From NCBI GenBank assembly GCA_900543345.1, contig UQRJ01000141.1, positions 1-7,387 of the forward strand: a stretch of DNA of 7,387 bases, written 5' to 3'. The position numbers and the translations under genes are program-made. Each line of letters begins with the position of its first letter. The first letter of the stretch is position 1. This stretch comes from an uncultured Sporolactobacillus sp. (GTDB taxonomy: Bacteria > Bacillota > Bacilli > Bacillales > Sporolactobacillaceae). The notes below the pieces were generated by a model. It was given only the letters and a program-made list of their open reading frames with translations. It did no database searches and was not told the origin of the DNA. Positions 1-5,649 of this stretch are shown here, piece by piece.

Positions 1-49
1 ACGAGATGTCTTAGGGTCTCGTGGGCTCGGAGATGTGTATAAGAGACAG
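1..49 (+). other. Illumina Nextera adapter (P7/i7 side), not genomic
   Basis: Positions 1-7 (ACGAGAT) are the end of the P7 flow-cell oligo, 8-15 (GTCTTAGG) are an 8-base i7 index, 16-30 (GTCTCGTGGGCTCGG) are the Nextera read-2 tail, and 31-49 (AGATGTGTATAAGAGACAG) is the Tn5 mosaic end. The match to the library design is complete and in order. Translated in the frame of the neighbouring gene it yields the familiar false peptide EMCIRD. Genomic sequence starts at about base 50. Confidence 0.98.
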
Positions 50-50
50 G

Positions 51-650
51 TTGGTTTCTGGTGTTTATGTTATCCTTGCGTTGGTCGTTTGTACAATGGC
101 CGCATATGTATTGGCAAAATTTAAGTTTAAGGGTGCCAATACGATCTTTGTTCTGTTCTTACTGTCGATGATGATTCCATACCAAGCTCTCGTCATTCCG
201 CAGTTTAAAATGATGCTGAACTTTAATTTGCTCAACACTTATTTCGCTTTAATTGCGCCACAAATCTGTTATCCATTCGCGATATTTTTGATGCGACAGA
301 ACTTTCTTGCTTTTCCAAACGAATTGTTGGAATCTGCCCGATTGGATGGTGCTGGTGAAATTCGTATTTTTATAAAAATTGTCCTGCCGACGATGAAGCC
401 GGCCCTCGCAGCAACGTCGATTTTTCTGTTTATGTTCCAATGGAATAATTTTATGTGGCCGCTGGTGGTTACAACGTCAAGTAATATGTACACATTCCCG
501 GTTGCACTCTCAAGTTTAACTGGCGTTTCGTTCACTGATTATGGACAGGTGATGACGGGGATAACATTTGCAACTGTTCCGATTATCGTATTCTTCCTCG
601 CATTGCAAAAACAATTTATTTCGGGTATGCTCGGCGGTGCCGTCAAGTAA
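51..650 (+). CDS. Carbohydrate ABC transporter permease, MalG/LacG-like (CUT1), 5'-truncated
   Basis: This is the C-terminal 199 residues of an inner-membrane permease of a binding-protein-dependent sugar importer (CUT1 class, MalG/LacG/MsmG/AraQ type). The visible part has about four to five hydrophobic membrane segments. The cytoplasmic EAA loop, which docks on the ATPase, lies at 321-389: it reads ELLESARLDGAGE and ends IKIVLP, matching the family pattern. The end MLGGAVK before the TAA at 648-650 is typical of the family. The start is missing because the contig begins inside the gene; any residues read upstream of base 51 are adapter. The partner permease, binding protein and upstream promoter lie off the window. 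A terminator directly follows, so this is the last gene of its operon. Substrate is not readable from the permease; the adjacent alpha-galactosidases make an alpha-galactoside possible (inference). GC is about 41%, the lowest of the genes here. Confidence 0.93.
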   Translation: MVSGVYVILALVVCTMAAYVLAKFKFKGANTIFVLFLLSMMIPYQALVIPQFKMMLNFNLLNTYFALIAPQICYPFAIFLMRQNFLAFPNELLESARLDGAGEIRIFIKIVLPTMKPALAATSIFLFMFQWNNFMWPLVVTTSSNMYTFPVALSSLTGVSFTDYGQVMTGITFATVPIIVFFLALQKQFISGMLGGAVK

Positions 651-694
651 CTGTCTTGTTTTCCTTCCGGATAAAATAATTTTTTAATAATATG

Positions 695-743
695 CTTGGC
701 GATCAAAATTCGGTTCTTAATCGGATTTTGATCGCCAAGTTTT
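695..743 (+). terminator. Rho-independent terminator of the ABC operon
   Basis: A perfect 15-bp inverted repeat, CTTGGCGATCAAAAT (695-709) with ATTTTGATCGCCAAG (725-739), continues inward through two G-T wobbles and four Watson-Crick pairs to a three-base loop (716-718). This makes a hairpin of about 21 pairs. TTTT (740-743) follows. It sits 45 bases after the permease stop and separates the permease from the symporter operon. The long stem with a short T-run is somewhat unusual but terminator function is the simplest reading. Confidence 0.85.
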
Positions 744-995
744 CTATATTGATGTCCATTAGCTGGAAAAATAAATGAATTTCAAGTATTTATTGCCAAA
801 GCCTTATCTGTAAATAACGTTGATCCCTTTATTGACGAACCGGAACGTATTAATCCTTTTGATTAGTTGTAAAATCAAATTAACCAGTTGGGCCGGGACA
901 GTAAAGCCGGAACAAACCCAATGGTACTTGTCGGATGTCCAGGCACCCAATGCCAATTTATTATTGCAATCTACTTTATTTTAGTAATAATTTTA

Positions 996-1024
996 TTGAT
1001 ATTATTACAGGATTGGTGTATTAT
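996..1024 (+). promoter_or_regulatory. Candidate sigma-A promoter for the symporter/alpha-galactosidase operon
   Basis: TTGATA (996-1001) and TATTAT (1019-1024) are separated by exactly 17 bases, each one mismatch from the sigma-A consensus. They lie in an AT-rich region downstream of the terminator. Transcription would start near 1030, leaving a 5' leader of about 290 bases before the symporter. AT-rich sequence produces such matches by chance, so this is a candidate only. A weaker alternative, TTGAAA (1159-1164) with TACATT (1184-1189) at 19-base spacing, lies closer to the gene. Confidence 0.45.
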
Positions 1025-1161
1025 CGTCTTTGGTAGCGCTTTATATTTATGCTGCTTTATAAAATTTACTGAAATCGGCTATGCTAATCAGTAGATAGTT
1101 AAGGAAACAAAAATTATTATTGTCACCATGAGGGGAGGCGGATTTTTCAAATGTGATGTTG

Positions 1162-1172
1162 AAAACTGTTTT
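1162..1172. promoter_or_regulatory. Short palindrome, possible operator
   Basis: AAAAC-T-GTTTT is a perfect 5-bp inverted repeat with a one-base centre, flanked by TTG on the left and AA on the right. It lies 148 bases upstream of the symporter start and inside the spacer of the weaker promoter candidate (1159-1189), a common place for LacI-type operators. It resembles a catabolite-response element only loosely, since the central CG is CTG here. No second copy was found before the other alpha-galactosidase, which weakens the case. Confidence 0.25.
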
Positions 1173-1217
1173 AATGGTGAATGTACATTGCTTCTGCTGA
1201 AGAAGAAAGGGAGATAA

Positions 1218-1316
1218 ATGAATGTGTTTGTCCAATTTGAGGACGAATGGCGTTGTTATCCGGCCGTCAGTCAGCCGGAACCTATTACTTCGACACTTAG
1301 AACGAGGAGGGCTTGA
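1218..1316 (+). CDS. Possible 32-residue leader ORF upstream of the symporter
   Basis: An ATG at 1218 follows the purine-rich AAAGGGAG (1206-1213) at a close spacing, and the frame runs 32 codons to the TGA at 1314-1316, three bases before the symporter ATG. The ribosome binding site of the symporter (AGGAGG, 1305-1310) lies inside this ORF, an arrangement that would allow translational coupling. The peptide is polar and matches nothing I recognise; it has no run of identical codons suggesting attenuation. It may equally be chance. Confidence 0.2.
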   Translation: MNVFVQFEDEWRCYPAVSQPEPITSTLRTRRA

Positions 1317-1319
1317 AGC

Positions 1320-2726
1320 ATGAAACAATATTTGTCGTATGCCTTTGGTGCTTTCGGACACGATGCATTTTACGGCGCATTGAGCACTTACTTTATGATC
1401 TTTGTTACCAGTCAACTGTTCGGGAGCGGCGATGCCGGCTTTGATGCCAAAATGATCGGTATCGTGACGACGTTGATTGTCGTTATCCGCATTATTGAAA
1501 TTATGTTCGATCCGTTTATCGGCGGGTTGATCGATAACACGCAAACACGCTGGGGTAAATTCAAACCATGGCTTTTTGCCGGAGCGATTGTCAGTTCCGT
1601 GGGATTAGTTCTGATTTTCACGAACTTCGGCGGACTGACGACAAGCAGTCCATTATTATATTTGATCTTATTTGGCATTGTTTTCGTTATCCTGGACGTT
1701 TTTTATTCAATTAAAGACATTTCCTTTTGGTCGATGCTCCCGGCTTTGAGCATTGATTCAGGCAAACGGGCAAAAATCGGTACAATTGCCCGCTTCGGTT
1801 CGACACTGGGCGCTCAGGGCGTCATGATCGCTGTCGTCCCGCTCGTGGTTTTATTCTCACAGATGTTTTCGGGGACGACAGGCGATACGGAGACCCGTGC
1901 CGGCTGGATAGGCTTTGCCGTCGTTGTTGCATTGGTTTCTTTCTTAGGGGCCATGGCGACCGTCTGGGGGACAAAGGAACAACATAACATCATTCGCAAA
2001 GCGGCCAAAAAAATTCGTTTGCGCGATGTTTTTAAAGTCATCGGCCAAAATGATCAGCTCATGTGGCTGGCGCTCTCTTATTTCATGTTGGCGTTCGGTT
2101 ATGTCGTAACGAATAATCTTTTACTCTATTATTTTAAATATGTGATGGGCAAACCGAATGAATTTTACTTGGTCGGTGTGATTACGGCGATTTTAGGTAT
2201 TGTTTCGGTAGCGCTTTTCCCGGTACTGGTCCAGGCTATTAAACGTAAAGCCATTTATACGTTCGGGATTCTGTTTATGTTAATTGGTTATGTGCTGTTC
2301 TTATTCGCGGGAGATAATCTGATATTCGTTTTGATCGCCATCTCTTTTTACTTTTTCCCTTATCCGATGATTTTCCTGGCAGCCTTAATGACGATAACGG
2401 ACAGTGTGGAATATGGGCAGTTAAAGAACGGCAACCGGAATGAATCGGTAACGTTGGCGGTACGTCCGCTGCTGGATAAACTTGGCGGTGCTTTTGCCAA
2501 TGGTGTTGTCGGTATTGCCGCTGTCGTCACCGGCATGACCGGCAATGCTCAGCCGAGCGATATCTCAAGTGGCGGTTTATGGATCTTTAAAGTTTTCATC
2601 TTCTTCGGGCCAATGATTCTTATTGCTCTTGCGGCGCTCATCTATGCGATTAATATTAAATTAACGGAAGCCAAGCACGCGGAGATTGTTGATAAACTGG
2701 AGCACAAATTGAGTACCCAGAAGTAA
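1320..2726 (+). CDS. lacS: LacS/RafP-like GPH-family sugar:cation symporter, without IIA domain
   Basis: This is a 468-residue cytoplasmic-membrane symporter of the glycoside-pentoside-hexuronide family (MFS fold, about 12 helices), taking up galactosides with a cation. It aligns by eye along its length with streptococcal LacS: the N-terminal YAFGAFGHDAFY, DPFIGGLID followed by RWGKFKPW, DVFYSIKD, GQNDQL, EYGQLKNG and VRPLLDKLGGA. The family's C-terminal IIA(Glc)-like domain is absent: the protein stops at LEHKLSTQK, just after the KHAEIVD segment that in LacS precedes the linker to IIA. From memory, LacS His376 and Glu379 lie in the coupling region; here the positions are Asn372 and Glu375. 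ATG 1320 is chosen because AGGAGG (1305-1310) precedes it by nine bases. The next gene is an alpha-galactosidase 119 bases on, so melibiose or raffinose-type sugars are the likely cargo (inference). The symbol denotes homology, not proven lactose transport; RafP is the alternative name. Confidence 0.93.
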   Translation: MKQYLSYAFGAFGHDAFYGALSTYFMIFVTSQLFGSGDAGFDAKMIGIVTTLIVVIRIIEIMFDPFIGGLIDNTQTRWGKFKPWLFAGAIVSSVGLVLIFTNFGGLTTSSPLLYLILFGIVFVILDVFYSIKDISFWSMLPALSIDSGKRAKIGTIARFGSTLGAQGVMIAVVPLVVLFSQMFSGTTGDTETRAGWIGFAVVVALVSFLGAMATVWGTKEQHNIIRKAAKKIRLRDVFKVIGQNDQLMWLALSYFMLAFGYVVTNNLLLYYFKYVMGKPNEFYLVGVITAILGIVSVALFPVLVQAIKRKAIYTFGILFMLIGYVLFLFAGDNLIFVLIAISFYFFPYPMIFLAALMTITDSVEYGQLKNGNRNESVTLAVRPLLDKLGGAFANGVVGIAAVVTGMTGNAQPSDISSGGLWIFKVFIFFGPMILIALAALIYAINIKLTEAKHAEIVDKLEHKLSTQK

Positions 2727-2767
2727 AACTGATTGGGGAAAACAGTAGTGCAGTATCTCGATCAATC

Positions 2768-2816
2768 GCTGCCGCCGAGCGGTTAATAAACCGGCATGAT
2801 CGGTATGCGGCGGAGC
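2768..2816 (+). repeat. Imperfect inverted repeat in the symporter-alpha-galactosidase gap
   Basis: GCT-g-CCGCCG (2768-2777) can pair with CGGCGG-AGC (2808-2816), nine pairs with one bulged G. Inside it CGGTT (2780-2784) can pair with AACCG (2789-2793). No T-run follows, so this is not a terminator. It could modulate mRNA stability or distal expression in the operon, or be chance in a GC-rich spacer. The ribosome binding site at 2833-2838 is outside the structure. Confidence 0.35.
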
Positions 2817-2845
2817 ATAAAATTCGAAAGGGAAGGAGAATAAAG

Positions 2846-5128
2846 ATGGCTATCGTCATTGATGAGGAGCGTCGAGTTTTCCACCTGCAGACCGATCATA
2901 CCAGTTATTTATTTTACGTCATGGAAAATGGTGAACTGGGTCAATTATATTTCGGTCAGCGGATTCATCGGAATCAGAAGAAATATAATAATCTAGGAAA
3001 ACATGAGTGGCGTAACGCCGCCCCGTCTTGGAAAGAGGAGCAGCTGGATATGCAGCCGGGACTGCGCAAGCAAGAATATGCTTGCTTCGGGAAGGGTGAC
3101 TTCCGCCGGCCTGCTTATCAGGTCGAACAGGAGAATGGCAGTCGTATTACCGAACTTCATTATGATCATTACCGGTTCGCTGAGGGAAAGCAACGTTTGC
3201 CCGGCCTGCCGTCAAGTTTCGGCAATGGTGACGACGATGTCCAGACGTTGGAAATTATTTTATCCGATCCGGTGGCAAAATTGAATGTCATCCTGAGTTA
3301 CGCGGTGTTCCCGCATGCGGACGTGATTGTCCGCAGTACCAGATTTGTGAATGTCGGTACGCAGCAGTTAACATTATTAGCTGCTTTCAGCGCGCAAATT
3401 GATCTGCCGGACTGCCGTTACGATTTTGTCCAATTTTCCGGTGCGTGGTCTCGAGAACAGCACTATTACCGCAGTCCGCTGCATCCCGGCGTCCAAAGTA
3501 TTGACAGTTTAAGAACGGCGTCGAGTGCGCAACATAATCCGTTCATGATGCTTGCCAGGAAAACGGCCGACGAGGATCAAGGAGAAGTTTTCGGCTTTAA
3601 TCTGGTCTATTCCGGTAACTTTCTCAGTCAAGTAGAGGTGGATCATTACCAGACAAGCCGCGTCCTGCTGGGAATCAATCCGTTAGAATTTCGCTGGCAA
3701 TTGAAGCCGGGACACTCGTTTCAGACGCCCGAAGCCGTGTTAAGTTTTACCGACCGCGGGATGAATCGCCTCAGTCAACAATTGTCCCGCTTTTATCGGG
3801 ATCATCTGGTCAATCAGAAATGGGCAAGGAATGAGCGACCGATTTTAATTAATAACTGGGAAGCCACTTATTTTCAATTTGATGAGCAGAAGTTATTGGC
3901 GATTGCCCAAAAGGCGAAGACGCTGGGAATCGAATTATTTGTGTTGGATGATGGTTGGTTCGGCCGTCGTGACAGTGATACGACTTCTCTGGGAGATTGG
4001 TTTGTCGATAAGCGGAAGTTTCCGGAGGGGCTGGGCCATTTTTCTAAAGAAATACATCAGCTCGGTATGAAATTCGGGCTGTGGTTTGAACCGGAGATGA
4101 TCTCGCTTCGGAGTCGTTTATATGAAGCGCATCCCGATTGGGTGATTGCAGCTCCCGATCGGCAAATGACTCCTGAGCGCCATCAATTTGTTTTGGATTT
4201 TTCCCGTGAAGACGTGGTCGATTATCTTGTTAAGGCCATGAGCAAGGTGATCGATGAAACTCGCTTAGACTATATTAAATGGGATATGAATCGCCACATT
4301 ACGGAAATGTTCAGTCACCGGCTGCCGGCCGCCGAACAACTGGAGTTGCCTCATCGGTATATACTGGGTGTTTATCGTTTGTACCAGCGATTAATCGATA
4401 AATATCCCGAGGTCTTGTTTGAATCCTGTTCCTCGGGAGGCGGCCGCTTCGACCTTGGGATGATGTATTATGCTCCTCAGGCCTGGACCAGCGATGATAC
4501 GGATGCGATTGAACGCTTAAAGATTCAGTACGGGACATCCTACGGTTATTCACTATCGATGATGGGGGCGCATGTATCGGCTGTTCCGAATCAACAGACG
4601 GGAAGAATCACTTCGCTTGAGACGCGGGGAAATGTCGCCTTTTTCGGTGATTTAGGATATGAGTTGGATATTACTCAATTGTCGGCAGACGAAGAAGCAA
4701 TCGTCAAGAAACAAGTCGCTTTTTATAAGCAAAATAGGCAGTTATTTCAACAGGGTACTTTTTATCGGCTTAAAAGTCCGTTCGCCGGGGATGGCAATAT
4801 CGTCAGCTGGATGGTCGTCGATCGGGACAAGACGCGGGCAATCGTTGGGTTGTATCAGATTTTACATCGTCCCAATCCCGACTATTTGCGCTTGTATTTA
4901 AAAGGGCTTGATCCGCAAAAGCAATACCGGGTCGATGATTCACCGGAATGTTTTTACGGCGATGAATTAATGCACGCAGGGCTGTTTATCGGGCAAATTC
5001 GCCGCGCCAATCAGATCGTCGGTGAGTTGACTGATTTTAGTTCCCGTCTCTATACCATTAAGGCCATCGATAACGAACACGTCGGAGCGATTAATCATTC
5101 AATCGAATCAAGTGAGGAGGCAGAGTGA
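2846..5128 (+). CDS. aga: Alpha-galactosidase, glycoside hydrolase family 36
   Basis: This retaining alpha-galactosidase hydrolyses terminal alpha-1,6-galactose from melibiose, raffinose and stachyose. There is no signal peptide, so it acts in the cytoplasm on sugars imported by the upstream symporter. The order is an N-terminal beta-sandwich (about 1-330), the catalytic barrel and a C-terminal beta domain. Visible motifs are NNWEATYF (346-353), LDDGW (367-371), LWFEPEM (422-428), KWDMNR with the nucleophile Asp480, the C-x-x-G-x-x-R motif at Cys528-Arg534, and SDDTD with the acid/base Asp550. The 70-residue nucleophile to acid/base spacing matches, from memory, characterised Bacillota enzymes. 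At 760 residues it is slightly long: about 19 residues, ending in an acidic stretch (SSEEAE), follow the usual SSRLYTIKA end. ATG 2846 is supported by AAGGAG (2833-2838), seven bases away. The SD of the next gene lies within its last codons. Confidence 0.96.
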   Translation: MAIVIDEERRVFHLQTDHTSYLFYVMENGELGQLYFGQRIHRNQKKYNNLGKHEWRNAAPSWKEEQLDMQPGLRKQEYACFGKGDFRRPAYQVEQENGSRITELHYDHYRFAEGKQRLPGLPSSFGNGDDDVQTLEIILSDPVAKLNVILSYAVFPHADVIVRSTRFVNVGTQQLTLLAAFSAQIDLPDCRYDFVQFSGAWSREQHYYRSPLHPGVQSIDSLRTASSAQHNPFMMLARKTADEDQGEVFGFNLVYSGNFLSQVEVDHYQTSRVLLGINPLEFRWQLKPGHSFQTPEAVLSFTDRGMNRLSQQLSRFYRDHLVNQKWARNERPILINNWEATYFQFDEQKLLAIAQKAKTLGIELFVLDDGWFGRRDSDTTSLGDWFVDKRKFPEGLGHFSKEIHQLGMKFGLWFEPEMISLRSRLYEAHPDWVIAAPDRQMTPERHQFVLDFSREDVVDYLVKAMSKVIDETRLDYIKWDMNRHITEMFSHRLPAAEQLELPHRYILGVYRLYQRLIDKYPEVLFESCSSGGGRFDLGMMYYAPQAWTSDDTDAIERLKIQYGTSYGYSLSMMGAHVSAVPNQQTGRITSLETRGNVAFFGDLGYELDITQLSADEEAIVKKQVAFYKQNRQLFQQGTFYRLKSPFAGDGNIVSWMVVDRDKTRAIVGLYQILHRPNPDYLRLYLKGLDPQKQYRVDDSPECFYGDELMHAGLFIGQIRRANQIVGELTDFSSRLYTIKAIDNEHVGAINHSIESSEEAE

Positions 5129-5370
5129 TGAATATGAATGAAAAAATTGTCATTGATCCGCAACACTTCGCACTAGCCGTACTTGCCGGCAATCCGAAAC
5201 AAAATGATGAAGAAAATAAGGTGTATTTGAAGAAACAATTAGTCCTTTATCTGGAAGCCCTGTTGCTGGCTCAAGATTTTAACGATTTGGAAGAAACGCA
5301 GTTCGATGTCTCAAAAAGTAAAAAACGGAATGACATATTAAACAAAATCATTGAACATCGTTACAACTAA
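5128..5370 (+). CDS. Small hypothetical protein coupled to alpha-galactosidase
   Basis: An 80-residue protein I do not recognise. It has no signal peptide or clear membrane span. A short N-terminal part (KIVIDPQHFALAVLAGN) is followed by a charged stretch, a leucine-rich probable helix (about 30-49, LKKQLVLYLEALLLAQDF) and a basic C-terminal probable helix ending KIIEHRYN. It looks like a small soluble, mostly helical protein. The start ATG at 5128 overlaps the alpha-galactosidase TGA by one base (TGATG) and lies seven bases after AGGAGG (5115-5120), so translation is very probably coupled. GTG 5125 and ATG 5134 are alternative starts with poorer spacing. It is the last gene before a terminator. 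Regular codon use, a strong SD and operon placement make it a likely real gene. A role in alpha-galactoside use is suggested only by position. Confidence 0.8.
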   Translation: MNMNEKIVIDPQHFALAVLAGNPKQNDEENKVYLKKQLVLYLEALLLAQDFNDLEETQFDVSKSKKRNDILNKIIEHRYN

Positions 5371-5377
5371 CAAGCGA

Positions 5378-5403
5378 TTGTAGAAAAATAATCATTTTTA
5401 CAA
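5378..5403. repeat. AT-rich imperfect inverted repeat after the small ORF
   Basis: TTGTA-g-AAAA (5378-5387) can pair with TTTTTACAA (5395-5403) with one bulged G, seven bases after the stop of the small ORF. The stem is almost entirely A-T and no T-run follows, so it is unlikely to terminate alone. It may be an accessory 3'-end structure ahead of the main terminator. Confidence 0.3.
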
Positions 5404-5424
5404 CCGTAGCCTGGATTGTCGACT

Positions 5425-5460
5425 ATCCCCACCTGAATTGTGAATCGGATGGGGATTTTT
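5425..5460 (+). terminator. Rho-independent terminator of the symporter/alpha-galactosidase operon
   Basis: ATCCCCA (5425-5431) pairs with TGGGGAT (5450-5456). After a one-base mismatch on each side the stem continues for four more pairs including a G-T. The downstream arm runs into five Ts (5456-5460). It lies 54 bases after the small ORF and ends the operon, implying that the second alpha-galactosidase has its own promoter or depends on read-through. Confidence 0.85.
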
Positions 5461-5604
5461 ATAAATTCAGGCAGAGGGATCCGGCCACCCGCAGAGAAGA
5501 AAAGCGGCATGAGCGGTGATTCTGCCCTGCATATTGTTGAAAGAGAAAATCAATGATCGATCGGGCGCGATTGACCGCTGCAACGTCGCCAGCTGCTTTT
5601 CTGT

Positions 5605-5622
5605 TTTTCTTGGGAAAGAAAA
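5605..5622 (+). repeat. Small hairpin in the leader of the second alpha-galactosidase
   Basis: TTTTCTT (5605-5611), loop GGGA, AAGAAAA (5616-5622) is a perfect 7-bp stem, 27 bases upstream of the second alpha-galactosidase start and just before its weak ribosome binding site (AGGA, 5639-5642). It has no following T-run. Apart from this I see no convincing sigma-A promoter between 5461 and 5649. Confidence 0.35.
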
Positions 5623-5649
5623 GTTGATTTCAGAAAGTAGGATCATGTC

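Larger units (their letters stand above)
744..1319 (+). other. Gene-free stretch upstream of the symporter
   Basis: About 575 bases lie between the terminator and the symporter start with no convincing gene. The part around 950-1090 is strongly AT-rich. It contains the promoter candidate at 996-1024, the palindrome at 1162-1172 and a short leader-like ORF at 1218-1316, listed separately. One forward frame from 753 to 1316 is interrupted only by stops at 864, 870, 1092 and 1215, and parts of it (for example NNVDPFIDEPERINPF near 804-851) look protein-like. This could be a decayed gene remnant, but I recognise no family in it and the signal is weak. Confidence 0.5.

Noticed and set aside
888..1094. 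Forward ORF of 68 codons starting with TTG
   Set aside because: No ribosome binding site, AT-driven hydrophobic translation over the promoter region, no recognisable family. Treated as part of the gene-free stretch.
1159..1175. Catabolite-response element around the AAAAC-T-GTTTT palindrome
   Set aside because: It lacks the central CG and the terminal CA of the cre consensus; kept only as a generic palindrome.
1128..1217. 29-codon forward ORF with a Cys pattern (KCDVENC, GECT) reminiscent of small Cys-rich domains such as DUF1540
   Set aside because: No SD before the ATG, Cys spacing does not fit the domain, and the ORF is too short to support.
1047..1544. Minus-strand ORF of 165 codons
   Set aside because: It overlaps the symporter start and the promoter region; the sequence is low in recognisable protein features and has no SD. 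It is a shadow.
2727..2845. Separate promoter or remnant of a IIA domain between the symporter and the first alpha-galactosidase
   Set aside because: No paired -35/-10 elements of quality, and 119 bases are too short and show no IIA-like translation.
5125..5130. GTG at 5125 as start of the small protein
   Set aside because: It is only four bases from the SD, while ATG 5128 has ideal seven-base spacing.
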